NCBI GenBank assembly: GCA_035294855.1
Contig: DATGKD010000152.1
Location: forward strand, 1 to 13,112
DNA length: 13,112 nucleotides
Direction: 5' to 3'
From: DATGKD01 sp035294855
Lineage (GTDB): Bacteria; Actinomycetota; Acidimicrobiia; Acidimicrobiales; UBA8190
Position numbers and translations under genes: made by a program. This document shows positions 1-6,999 of this stretch, piece after piece (position 1 is the first letter of the stretch; the number at the start of each line of letters is the position of its first letter). The notes under the pieces are model-generated. The model had not been told where the DNA came from, searched no databases, and saw nothing but the letters and a program-made list of their open reading frames with translations.

Positions 1-1
1 G

Positions 2-445
2 GGGGCACCCTCGTCGTGCGACCCCCGTTTGCTCGGCGGCGTCGAGCTCGACCCGGACGAGGCGTCACTCGGCCCCGACGCGCTCGCCATCACCGCCGCG
101 CAGCTGCGCCACGCGCTGGAGCACAGTGCGGTCGCCGTGAAGGCCCGCCTCATGGACCAGCGCCGGGTGGCCGGCATCGGCAACCTGATCGCCGACGAGC
201 TCTTGTGGCGCGCGTCGCTCGCGCCCCAGCGCAGGTCGGCCTCACTCACCGGGCCCGAGCACCGCCGACTCCATCACCATCTGCGGCGCACCCTGGACGT
301 CCTGTCGGTACGCGGCGGGTCGCACACCGGCGACCTCATGCCCGAGCGACGGCCGGGGGGCCGCTGCCCGCGCGACGGCGCCGAATTGCGGCGCTCGACC
401 GTGGGCGGGCGCACCAGCTGGTGGTGTCCCCGCCACCAGCGCTGA
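2..445 (+). CDS. Fpg/Nei-family DNA glycosylase, C-terminal part (5' end outside window)
   Basis: This is the C-terminal half of a bifunctional DNA glycosylase/AP lyase that removes oxidised bases in base excision repair. The frame is open from nt 2. It shows the end of the N-terminal domain (DPRLLGGVELDPDE) and then the helix-two-turn-helix DNA-binding segment around nt 131-230 (LMDQRRVAGIGNLIADEL), which is diagnostic of the family. A C-terminal zinc-finger-like module ends the protein. The usual four Cys ligands are not all present: the first pair reads CPRD (nt 365-376) and the second CPRH (nt 425-436), so two Cys are replaced by Asp and His. The catalytic N-terminal Pro/Glu lie outside the window. 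At the left edge the expected strand 'GGTLVV' is readable in frame 1 (nt 1-18), but the rest of the gene is in frame 2, which suggests a frameshift near nt 16-22. Fpg versus Nei cannot be decided from this part. Confidence 0.85.
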   Translation, partial: GAPSSCDPRLLGGVELDPDEASLGPDALAITAAQLRHALEHSAVAVKARLMDQRRVAGIGNLIADELLWRASLAPQRRSASLTGPEHRRLHHHLRRTLDVLSVRGGSHTGDLMPERRPGGRCPRDGAELRRSTVGGRTSWWCPRHQR

Positions 446-463
446 CGGGCGTCGCAGCGCCCG
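446..463. terminator. GC-rich hairpin between convergent glycosylase and peroxiredoxin genes
   Basis: A perfect 6-bp inverted repeat, CGGGCG / CGCCCG, has a 6-nt loop (TCGCAG). It begins right after the glycosylase stop codon and lies just before the convergent peroxiredoxin stop. There is no U-tract on either side, so its role as a bidirectional terminator is inferred from position. Confidence 0.4.
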
Positions 464-475
464 CGTGCCGAGAGG

Positions 476-940
476 TCAGGCGCCGATCTCGGCGAGGACC
501 TTGTCGGCGTGGCCGTCGGCGCGCACGTGGTACCAGGCGCGCTGCACCTTGCCGTCGGGACCGACGAGGAACGTCGAGCGGATGACACCGACGGTCTTCT
601 TGCCGTAGAGCGTCTTTTCGCCCCAGGCGCCGTAGCGCTCCATGGCCTTGTGGTCGGCGTCGGTGAGCAGCGGGAACTTGAGGCCGTACTTCGACCGGAA
701 CTTGGTGTGTTTGGTGGCGTCGTCCGGCGACACGCCCACGACGGCCACCCCGGCGCGGGAGAAGGCCCGGAGGTTGTCGTTGAACTGGCACGCCTCCTTG
801 GTGCAGCCCGGCGTGTCGTCGGCGGGGTAGAAGTACACGACGACCTGCTTGCCGGCGAAGTCCTTCAGCGAGACCTTGGTGCCGTCCTGGTCGGGGAGCG
901 TAAAGGCCGGCGCGCGGTCGCCTTCGTCGAGCTTGGTCAT
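476..940 (-). CDS. bcp: BCP/PrxQ-type thiol peroxidase (peroxiredoxin)
   Basis: This 154-residue protein is a cytoplasmic thioredoxin-dependent peroxidase that reduces H2O2 and organic hydroperoxides. The thioredoxin fold holds the peroxidatic Cys motif TPGCTKEAC (C46). A second Cys at 51 gives the C-x4-C spacing of the atypical two-Cys BCP group, in which C46 and C51 form the intramolecular disulfide. The upstream FYPADDTPG and the later VRSTF-like strand (VIRSTFLVGPDGKV) are typical. The length matches the family (about 150-160 aa), and the ATG is preceded by a G-rich stretch (GTGGGGCA). It is divergent from thiC, with 156 bp between the starts, and convergent with the glycosylase. No linked thioredoxin or regulator is visible. 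Confidence 0.95.
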   Translation of the reverse strand: MTKLDEGDRAPAFTLPDQDGTKVSLKDFAGKQVVVYFYPADDTPGCTKEACQFNDNLRAFSRAGVAVVGVSPDDATKHTKFRSKYGLKFPLLTDADHKAMERYGAWGEKTLYGKKTVGVIRSTFLVGPDGKVQRAWYHVRADGHADKVLAEIGA

Positions 941-1012
941 TGCCCCACGATGGCACAGGCCCGGGCCTGGGCGCGACGGGCCGTCGCCCGTGCGAGACTC
1001 GGTGCGCGGGAG

Positions 1013-1090
1013 CTCGGAGGTACCGGGCTGAGAGGGCGCCTCGCCGGCGCCGACCGTTCGAACCTGTCCGGGTAATGCCGGCGGAGGGAG
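1013..1090 (+). promoter_or_regulatory. TPP riboswitch (THI element) controlling thiC
   Basis: The thiamin-pyrophosphate aptamer core is clear. The pyrimidine-sensing motif CTGAGA is at 1028-1033. GAACCTG starts at 1060, followed by GGGTAATGCCGGCGGAGGGA, the conserved J4-5/P2 strand. P1 can close with CTC (1013-1015) and GAG (1088-1090). It lies directly upstream of thiC, a standard target. The conserved GGAGGGAG (1083-1090) ends 6 nt before the ATG and is also the only Shine-Dalgarno sequence. No expression platform fits between aptamer and gene. TPP binding therefore most simply hides the ribosome binding site directly. The aptamer identity is near certain; the translational mode is inferred from spacing. 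Confidence 0.95.
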
Positions 1091-1096
1091 GGCCAG

Positions 1097-2863
1097 ATGA
1101 GCGTGCCAACCGAGGCCACGGCGGGGGAATTCAACCGACGCAAGGTGTACGTCGGGTCGGGACGCGTGCGCGTCCCGTTCATCGAGGTGGGTCTGGCCGA
1201 CTCCCCCGCGCCCGGTGGCCCGGTTCCCAACGAGCCGATCTTGCTCTACGACACGTCGGGCCCCGGCAGCGACCCCGCCGCGGGCCTCTCACCGTTGCGT
1301 GCCGAGTGGATCGCGGCGCGCGACGACGTCCAGGAGTACGAGGGCCGCGCTCCCACGCGGCGCGACGACGGGCGTGCCGCGCTGCGCCGGGGCGCGCCCC
1401 AGTCGTTCCCCGGGACGAGGCGGGCACCGCTCAAGGCGCGCCGATCGGAGCCGGTGACGCAGCTTCACTACGCGCGGCGCGGAGACATCACGGCGGAGAT
1501 GGAGTTCGTGGCCGTGCGCGAGCGCATGGACCCCGCCATCGTGCGCGACGAGGTGGCCGCGGGGCGCGCCATCATCCCGGCCAACGTGAACCACCCCGAG
1601 TCCGAGCCCATGGCGATCGGGCGCCGGTTCCTCGTCAAGGTGAACGCCAACATCGGCAACTCCGCAGTGACGTCGTCGGTCGCGGAGGAAGTCGAGAAGC
1701 TGACCTGGGCCACCCGCTGGGGCGCCGACACGGTCATGGACCTGTCCACCGGCCCCGACATCCACACCACGCGCGAGTGGATCATCCGCAATTCGCCGGT
1801 GCCGATCGGCACGGTCCCCATCTACCAGGCGCTCGAGAAGGTGGACGGCAGGCCCGAGGAGCTCACCTGGGAGACGTACCGCGACACGGTCATCGAGCAG
1901 GCCGAGCAGGGAGTGGACTACTTCACCGTGCACGCCGGCGTGCGTCTCCATTACGTGCCGCTCACGGCGACGCGCGTCACCGGCATCGTGAGCCGCGGCG
2001 GGTCGATCATGGCAGCGTGGTGCCTGGCGCACCACGAGGAGAACTTCCTGTACTCCCACTTCGAAGAGCTGTGCGAGATCTGCGCGGCGTACGACGTCGC
2101 GTTCTCTCTCGGCGACGGTTTGCGGCCGGGCTCGGTGGCGGACGCCAACGACGAAGCGCAGTTCGCCGAGCTGCGGACCCTGGGCGAGCTCACCGAGGTG
2201 GCGTGGCGCCACGGCGTGCAGGTCATGATCGAAGGCCCCGGGCACGTGCCGCTGCACCGCATCCCCGAGAACGTGGCGCTGCAGCAGGAGGTGTGCCACG
2301 AGGCGCCCTTCTACACGCTCGGTCCTCTCACGACCGATATCGCGCCGGGCTACGACCACATCACCTCGGCGATCGGTGCCGCGGTCATCGGCATGCACGG
2401 CACGTCCATGCTCTGCTACGCGACGCCCAAGGAGCACCTCGGCCTGCCCGACCGCGAGGACGTCAAGGCCGGGATGATCGCCTACAAGATCGCGGCGCAC
2501 GCCGCCGATGTGGCGAAGGGCCACCCGGGGGCGCAGGCGTGGGACGACGCGCTGAGCGCGGCGCGGTTCGAGTTCCGGTGGGAGGACCAGTTCAACCTGT
2601 CGCTCGATCCGGGGACGGCGCGCGGGTATCACGACAGCACCCTGCCCGCCGCTCCGGCGAAGACGGCGCACTTCTGCTCGATGTGCGGACCCAAGTTCTG
2701 CTCGATGCGCATCAGCCACGACGTGCGGGCCCTCGCCGGCGCCGACGGCGTCTCCCCCGAGGCGGCCATCGAGCAGGGGATGCAGGCCAAGTCGGTCGAG
2801 TTCCGGCGGTCGGGGTCAGAGCTGTACGTATCGGCCGACCGCGGGGGCGGCGCCGGGAGCTAG
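1097..2863 (+). CDS. thiC: Phosphomethylpyrimidine synthase ThiC
   Basis: ThiC is a radical-SAM enzyme that rearranges aminoimidazole ribotide to hydroxymethylpyrimidine phosphate, the pyrimidine half of thiamin. The 588-residue product has the ThiC-associated N-terminal domain (FNRRKVYVGSGRVRVPF, about residues 12-28). The TIM-barrel core follows, with ANVNHPESEPMAIGR, VNANIGNSA, DLSTG and EGPGHVP. The C-terminal iron-sulfur motif CSMCGPKFC gives C527, C530 and C535, the C-x2-C-x4-C order specific to ThiC. The length is typical of the bacterial long form. The ATG is chosen because it follows GGAGGGAG at 6 nt. It is preceded by a TPP riboswitch and followed by a non-coding leader, so it is probably monocistronic. 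The C-terminus ends in a short low-complexity RGGGAGS tail. Confidence 0.98.
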   Translation: MSVPTEATAGEFNRRKVYVGSGRVRVPFIEVGLADSPAPGGPVPNEPILLYDTSGPGSDPAAGLSPLRAEWIAARDDVQEYEGRAPTRRDDGRAALRRGAPQSFPGTRRAPLKARRSEPVTQLHYARRGDITAEMEFVAVRERMDPAIVRDEVAAGRAIIPANVNHPESEPMAIGRRFLVKVNANIGNSAVTSSVAEEVEKLTWATRWGADTVMDLSTGPDIHTTREWIIRNSPVPIGTVPIYQALEKVDGRPEELTWETYRDTVIEQAEQGVDYFTVHAGVRLHYVPLTATRVTGIVSRGGSIMAAWCLAHHEENFLYSHFEELCEICAAYDVAFSLGDGLRPGSVADANDEAQFAELRTLGELTEVAWRHGVQVMIEGPGHVPLHRIPENVALQQEVCHEAPFYTLGPLTTDIAPGYDHITSAIGAAVIGMHGTSMLCYATPKEHLGLPDREDVKAGMIAYKIAAHAADVAKGHPGAQAWDDALSAARFEFRWEDQFNLSLDPGTARGYHDSTLPAAPAKTAHFCSMCGPKFCSMRISHDVRALAGADGVSPEAAIEQGMQAKSVEFRRSGSELYVSADRGGGAGS

Positions 2864-2917
2864 CGGTGCTGTCCCGCGCTCGGCGGCGCAAATGCCCTGT
2901 TCGGGGCGCCGAGCCGG

Positions 2918-2923
2918 TAGACT
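2918..2923 (+). promoter_or_regulatory. Putative -10 element for the helicase leader
   Basis: TAGACT fits the actinobacterial -10 pattern TAnnnT, in a region between thiC and the helicase with no clear gene. I see no convincing -35. Transcription would start near nt 2930, just before the first leader hairpin (2933-2958). The prediction rests on the hexamer and its position only. Confidence 0.35.
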
Positions 2924-2929
2924 CTTCCC

Positions 2930-3122
2930 CTAGGTGCGGCGGCGTCGCCGTACGCACCGGGTCTTCCTCAGACGAATCTTCCACGCCTGCACGTTGCAGC
3001 GCATCAGGCGACGGCACCATGCGGCAGGGCGGAGCCAGGAGGCGGACCCGCCCCGCGGCCGACGGCGGCCGCAGCCCCGATCACCGGGTGCCAGCAGGAA
3101 GTCGAAGCAGAAGAGTGAGGAT
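2930..3122 (+). promoter_or_regulatory. Structured 5' leader of the DEAD-box helicase (candidate cis-regulatory RNA)
   Basis: About 190 nt lie between a putative promoter and the helicase start. They can form at least three local hairpins. The first (2933-2958) pairs GGTGCG with CGCACC around a bulged A2952, continues through G2939-U2951 and four GC-rich pairs, and closes on a GTC triloop. The second (2984-3010) has a CGCCTG/CAGGCG stem. The third (3055-3072) has a GCGGCC/GGCCGC stem. The helicase frame is open through the leader to a GTG at 2934, but that translation is a run of Arg and His unlike a protein domain. A short ORF, ATG 3019 to TGA 3126 (35 aa, Arg-rich), would overlap the helicase TTG start. 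The structure is seen in the sequence; the regulatory role is inferred. Confidence 0.45.
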
Positions 3123-4400
3123 TTGAGCGAACAGACCCTTCGTCGGACGCCTCCCGACACGCGCGTTCCCGAGGCAGCATTGTCCCCGGCACCTCCGATC
3201 GAGGTGCCCCTCGCCGAGGACCCCACCCCCGACCCCGCCACCACCTTCGAGGAGCTCGGCGTGGCCGCCGAGCTCGTGGCGGCCCTGTCGGCCCAGGGGA
3301 TCACCTCGCCCTTCCCCGTCCAGGCGCTGACCATCTCCGACGGCATCGCCGGGCGCGACGTGTGCGGCAAGGCCAAGACCGGCTCGGGGAAGACGCTGGC
3401 GTTCGGCCTGCCCCTCCTGATGCGGGTCGGCCAGGGCACAGAGCGCCGGCCGAGGGGTCTGGTGCTCGTGCCGACGCGCGAGCTCGCCCTGCAGGTGGCC
3501 GAGGTCCTCACGCCCCTGGGCGAGGCGGCCGGCAAACGCCTCGCCGCCGTCTACGGCGGGGCCGACATCGACCGCCAGATGAAGAAGCTGCGCAAGGGGG
3601 TCGACGTCGTCATCGCCACGCCGGGGCGGCTCATCGACCTGGTCGAGCGGGGCGCGGTGTGGGTCTCGGACGTCGAAGTGGTCGTGCTCGACGAAGCCGA
3701 CCGCATGGCCGACATGGGCTTTTTGCCGCAGGTCGAGTGGGTCCTGCGCCGCATCGAGCGCCGGCACCAGACGATGCTGTTCTCGGCGACGCTCGACGGC
3801 GACGTCAACCGGGTGGTGCGCCGTCACCTGCGGGACCCGGTGCGCCACGAAGTGCAGTCGGCGCGGCCCACGGTCGAGTCGATGGAGCACCGGTTCCTCC
3901 AGGTGCACCAGATGGACAAGGTGAAGGTGGCCGCGGCCATCAGCCTGGGCGCGGACAAGGTGCTGGTGTTCGTGCGTACCAAGCGCGGCGCCGACAGGCT
4001 GGTGCAGCAGCTGGCACGCGAGGGGGTGCGAGCCGGGGCGATCCACGGCGACCTGCGCCAGCAGGTGCGAGAGAAGGCGCTCGACGACTTTTCGTCGGGG
4101 CGCCTGCACGTCCTGGTGGCAACCGACGTCGCCGCCCGGGGACTCGACATCGACGACGTCGACGTGGTCGTGCACTTCGACCCGCCCGAGGACCACAAGG
4201 CGTACCTGCACCGCTCGGGCCGGACGGCGCGCGCCGGCGGCACCGGCGTGGTGGCCACGCTCGCGTTGTGGAACGAGCTCCTCGACGTGGAGCGCATCCA
4301 GAAGCGGCTGGGGCTGCGCGCACCGATCGTGGAGGTGTTCTCGAACGACCCCCGCCTGGGGGACCTGACCGCGTGGCGACCCGACGAGGGCGCGGCGTGA
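3123..4400 (+). CDS. DEAD-box ATP-dependent RNA helicase
   Basis: This cytoplasmic RNA helicase would remodel structured RNA, in roles such as ribosome assembly or mRNA turnover. All core motifs are present in order: Q motif (FEELG...PFPVQ), I (AKTGSGKT), Ia (PTRELA), Ib (TPGR), II (DEAD), III (SAT), IV (VLVFVRTK), V (TDVAARGLD) and VI (HRSGRTARAG). From TTG 3123 the product is 425 aa, a compact two-RecA-domain helicase with no long C-terminal RNA-binding tail. The start is uncertain. TTG 3123 gives MSEQTLRR but GAGG lies only 2 nt upstream. TTG 3180 has GAGG at 5 nt. TTG 2994 and GTG 2934 extend into the Arg-rich leader. The gene is followed 27 bp later by the peptidase gene. The exact subfamily (RhlE, DeaD or other) is not assigned. 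Confidence 0.93.
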   Translation: MSEQTLRRTPPDTRVPEAALSPAPPIEVPLAEDPTPDPATTFEELGVAAELVAALSAQGITSPFPVQALTISDGIAGRDVCGKAKTGSGKTLAFGLPLLMRVGQGTERRPRGLVLVPTRELALQVAEVLTPLGEAAGKRLAAVYGGADIDRQMKKLRKGVDVVIATPGRLIDLVERGAVWVSDVEVVVLDEADRMADMGFLPQVEWVLRRIERRHQTMLFSATLDGDVNRVVRRHLRDPVRHEVQSARPTVESMEHRFLQVHQMDKVKVAAAISLGADKVLVFVRTKRGADRLVQQLAREGVRAGAIHGDLRQQVREKALDDFSSGRLHVLVATDVAARGLDIDDVDVVVHFDPPEDHKAYLHRSGRTARAGGTGVVATLALWNELLDVERIQKRLGLRAPIVEVFSNDPRLGDLTAWRPDEGAA

Positions 4401-4427
4401 CGACGCGCTGACGCGCGGCACACCCCG

Positions 4428-5699
4428 GTGTGCGACACCATCTGCGTCCTCGGCGACGGGGTGACGCTCTTCGCCAAGAATTCCGACCGGCCGGTGTCCG
4501 AGCCCCAGCTCGTCACCTGGCATCCTCGCCGACGTGCGGGGCGCTCCCTCGCCACGCAGTACCTCGACATCGCTGACGGGGACGCCGCCGCGACGCTGCT
4601 GTCGCGGCCGGACTGGTTGTGGGGTGCCGAACACGGCGTCAACGAGCACGGCGTCGCCATCGGCAACGAGATGGTGGACACCGTCGACGACCCGCGCCGC
4701 GCACCGCCGGCGCTCATCGGCATGGACCTCGTGCGTCTCGGCCTGGAACGGGCGGCGACCGCCAGCGACGCCGTCGACGTCATGACCACGCTGCTCGAAC
4801 GTCACGGGCAGGGCGGGATCGGCGACCAAGTGCACGGCGTGGCGTACTGGTCGTCGTTCCTCGTCGCGGACCCCACGTCTGCGTGGGTGCTCGAGACCTC
4901 GGATCGCCGGTGGGTCGCCCGTCCCGTGCGCGGTGGTGATGCGATCTCGAACCGGCTGACGACGCGGCGCGACTGGACGCGAGCCGCGCCGGGTGTCCCC
5001 GATGGCACCGACGTCGACACGTGGCGCAACCCGGCGACCGACACCGGGTTCGCCGACGCCCGACTGGCAGCAGGGCGGGCGTTCGTGTCCCGCTTTGGTG
5101 CGGGCCCGTCGCCGGGTTCGATCGGTTCGGGAGCACGGGAGGCCGTCGGGCACTTGCGCGACCACGGGGCGGGGCCCTGGGGTGCGCCCGGGGGCCCGGG
5201 CCCGGTCGTCCCCCCGCCGTCGGAGGTGCTCGCCGACGGGACAGGCGTCACCGTGTGCATGCACGTGCGCGACTTCGAGGCCACGACGGCGTCGCTATTG
5301 GCGGAGCTCCCCGCCGAGCGCAACCGACCGGCGCGCGCCTGGGTCGCGCTCGGCAGCCCCTGCGCGTCGGTGTACGTCCCGGTGCTCCTGCCGTCGGGAG
5401 CCGGTGCGGATGCGCAGGTGTGCGACGCATTACCGGCGGCCCTCGGCACGGTCGACGTCTGGCGGCGATTCGCGGCGGTCGCGCGAGCCGTCGAGTCCGC
5501 TCCGGGCGCTCTGGACGCGGTGCGCGCCGTCCTCGGCCCGCTCGAGGCGGAACTGTGGGGCGAGGCCGACGACCTCGGGCACGACCTCGACCGATGGGGC
5601 CGCTTCGCGGCGGGCGTGGAAGGACGCGTGTTCGCCGGGCTCGACCGCTTGGCGTGCGACGGGGTCGGCTCGACCCGCCCGCAGCCCCTCGCACCGTAG
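4428..5699 (+). CDS. C69-family peptidase, secernin-like
   Basis: This 423-residue protein matches the secernin/dipeptidase branch of Ntn hydrolases. It begins MCDTICVLGDGVTLFAKNSDRP. Cys2 becomes the N-terminal nucleophile after Met removal, and the FAKNSDR segment is a family hallmark. WGAEHGVNEHGVAIGNE (about residues 65-81) and the later ISNRLT (about 173-178) are also typical. The GTG start is chosen because it alone places Cys at position 2; no strong Shine-Dalgarno sequence is visible. Its length agrees with secernins (about 400-420 aa). There is no signal peptide, so a cytoplasmic role is expected. The substrate is unknown: C69 members cleave dipeptides, but many secernins are uncharacterised. 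It sits 27 bp after the helicase and 10 bp before the deacetylase, consistent with co-transcription. Confidence 0.88.
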   Translation: MCDTICVLGDGVTLFAKNSDRPVSEPQLVTWHPRRRAGRSLATQYLDIADGDAAATLLSRPDWLWGAEHGVNEHGVAIGNEMVDTVDDPRRAPPALIGMDLVRLGLERAATASDAVDVMTTLLERHGQGGIGDQVHGVAYWSSFLVADPTSAWVLETSDRRWVARPVRGGDAISNRLTTRRDWTRAAPGVPDGTDVDTWRNPATDTGFADARLAAGRAFVSRFGAGPSPGSIGSGAREAVGHLRDHGAGPWGAPGGPGPVVPPPSEVLADGTGVTVCMHVRDFEATTASLLAELPAERNRPARAWVALGSPCASVYVPVLLPSGAGADAQVCDALPAALGTVDVWRRFAAVARAVESAPGALDAVRAVLGPLEAELWGEADDLGHDLDRWGRFAAGVEGRVFAGLDRLACDGVGSTRPQPLAP

Positions 5700-5709
5700 G
5701 ATCCTCGGC

Positions 5710-6459
5710 ATGCCCGACGGTCCGGAGCGCCGCACGATCCCGTTGGACGAGCACGAAGGCGTCGAGCGCATTCTCGTGGTGACCGCGCATCCCGACGACG
5801 TCGACTTCGGGGTGGCGGGTTCGGTGGCGACGTGGGTGAAAGCGGGGATCGAGGTCGCCTACTGCGTCGTCACCGACGGCGACGCGGGTGGATCGGATCG
5901 CACGATCTCGCGTGGCGACATGGCCGCGCTCCGACGCGACGAGCAGCGCGCGGCTGCGGCCGAGGTGGGCGTGACCGAGGTGGTGTTCCTCGGGTACCCC
6001 GACGGCCGGCTCACGCCGAGCATCGAGCTGCGACGGGACGTGAGCCGCCAGATCCGCCGCCTGCGCCCTGACCGCGTCGTGTGCCAGTCACCCGAACGGT
6101 TGTGGCAACGCCTCGGAGCGAGCCACCCCGACCACCTGGCGGCGGGCGAAGCCGCCGTGTGCGCCGTGTACCCGGACGCGCGCAACCCCTTCGCGCATCC
6201 CGAGCTCCTCGACGAGGGGCTCGAGCCGTTCACCGTGCGCGAGCTGTGGGTGATGGCCGCGCCGACGGTCGACCGCGCCGTCGACATCACCGATGCCTTC
6301 GATCGCAAGGTCGCCGCGCTACGCCGTCACGTCAGCCAGGTGGGCGAGGGCGAGTGGATCGACGAGCGCATCCGTGAGTGGGCCAAGGCCAACGGACAGC
6401 TGGCCGGGCTCGGCGAAGGGCGCCTCGCGGAGATCTTCCAGGTCGTCGTCGCACCCTGA
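5710..6459 (+). CDS. PIG-L/LmbE-family zinc-dependent N-deacetylase
   Basis: This 249-residue hydrolase belongs to the family of MshB, Mca and PIG-L, which deacetylate N-acyl sugars or cleave related amide bonds. The zinc motif AHPDD lies at residues 26-30 (H27 and D30 as ligands, D29 as probable base). The second site SHPDHLAAGEA, around residues 138-148, supplies the third His. TDGDAGG and the GYPDGRL strand are characteristic. The ATG follows AGGA (5698-5701), which overlaps the previous stop codon, so translation is probably coupled to the peptidase gene. In actinobacteria MshB and Mca act in mycothiol metabolism, but a bacillithiol-like, sugar or unknown substrate is equally possible. 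There is no signal peptide. Confidence 0.92.
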   Translation: MPDGPERRTIPLDEHEGVERILVVTAHPDDVDFGVAGSVATWVKAGIEVAYCVVTDGDAGGSDRTISRGDMAALRRDEQRAAAAEVGVTEVVFLGYPDGRLTPSIELRRDVSRQIRRLRPDRVVCQSPERLWQRLGASHPDHLAAGEAAVCAVYPDARNPFAHPELLDEGLEPFTVRELWVMAAPTVDRAVDITDAFDRKVAALRRHVSQVGEGEWIDERIREWAKANGQLAGLGEGRLAEIFQVVVAP

Positions 6460-6468
6460 ACGGGCGGC

Positions 6469-6495
6469 TGGCTCTCGTCAGCGCGGTCAGAGCCA
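6469..6495. terminator. Hairpin at the convergent deacetylase/HxlR junction
   Basis: A perfect 7-bp inverted repeat, TGGCTCT (6469-6475) / AGAGCCA (6489-6495), has a 13-nt loop. It begins 10 bp after the deacetylase stop and includes the stop codon of the convergent HxlR gene (6487-6489). No U-tract follows. Bidirectional termination is inferred from location. Confidence 0.45.
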
Positions 6496-6939
6496 ACTCA
6501 AGTCGTCGTCGGCCTGTTCGACGACGCGCCCGCACGTCGGGCAGTACCAGCGGACCTCGAGGGCCGTGCCGCACGAACGGTGATGGGGGCCTTCGGCCTC
6601 GCCGGCCGCGTCCCGGGCCCCCCACCGGCTGAGGAGGCGGAGGACCCCGGCCAGATCACGGCCCGGCTCGGTGACGCGGTACTCCAGGCGGGGAGGCCGG
6701 TCGGAGTAGGGCGTGGACACGATCAACCCTTGCTCCTCGAGCCGTCGCAGGCGCGAGCTCAGGACGTTCGTCGCCACGTTCGGTATCGCCTGCTGGAGCT
6801 CGGTGAAGCGCAGGGGCCCGTCGAGCAGGGCGTCGACCACGAGGAGAGTCCACCGGTCGCCCACGGCGGCCATGGCCGCGTCGAGCCCAGAGCCCGATGT
6901 CCCCGGTGTGCCGGATGTGCCCGCCGCTTCGGAGGTCAC
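6487..6939 (-). CDS. HxlR-family winged-helix transcriptional regulator with C-terminal zinc-ribbon-like tail
   Basis: The 150-residue product (GTG at 6939) has the HxlR winged helix: LDAAMAAVGDRWTLLVVDALL, RFTELQQAIPNVATNVLSSRLRRLEEQGL (recognition helix about 53-70) and the wing YSDRPPRLEYRVTEPGRDL. After the helix ending LLSRWG, a tail contains C123, C133 and C136 (CPTCG) plus H119/H120, a possible metal site. The Cys just before helix 1 that senses redox in YodB-type members is absent. A start at GTG 6987 is an alternative (166 aa). It would lie 7 nt after the -10-like TACTAT (6995-7000, minus strand), the spacing of a leaderless mRNA. No Shine-Dalgarno sequence precedes either start. The divergent protease pair and the palindrome at 6998-7013 suggest autoregulation and control of the proteases. 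Confidence 0.9.
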   Translation of the reverse strand: MTSEAAGTSGTPGTSGSGLDAAMAAVGDRWTLLVVDALLDGPLRFTELQQAIPNVATNVLSSRLRRLEEQGLIVSTPYSDRPPRLEYRVTEPGRDLAGVLRLLSRWGARDAAGEAEGPHHRSCGTALEVRWYCPTCGRVVEQADDDLSWL

Positions 6940-6993
6940 AGGGGCAATGGTCGCACGGTAGGGGGCCGCGGCACGGGATCCGATCACCGGGTC

Positions 6994-6999
6994 TATAGT
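6994..6999 (+). promoter_or_regulatory. Putative -10 elements facing both genes at the HxlR/protease divergence
   Basis: TATAGT (6994-6999) is a good plus-strand -10 for the protease pair, giving a leader of about 64 nt. On the minus strand, TACTAT (6995-7000) overlaps it almost completely and could serve the HxlR gene. No clear -35 is seen for either. In this GC-rich context such an AT-rich cluster is notable. Confidence 0.45.

Noticed and set aside
3037..3042. Strong Shine-Dalgarno AGGAGG inside the helicase leader
   Set aside because: No ATG, GTG or TTG follows at a usable distance.
2934..3122. N-terminal extension of the helicase from GTG 2934
   Set aside because: The 63 extra residues are mostly Arg with no domain, while the same DNA folds into several stems. 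Treated as leader, though not excluded.
940..3126. A 728-codon plus-strand open frame across thiC
   Set aside because: It is a shadow in another frame. ThiC is unmistakable in its own frame, and the shadow is Arg/Gly-rich with no domain.
3081..5264. A 727-codon minus-strand open frame antisense to the helicase and peptidase
   Set aside because: His/Arg/Val-rich translation typical of antisense frames in high-GC DNA; the plus-strand genes have complete family motifs.
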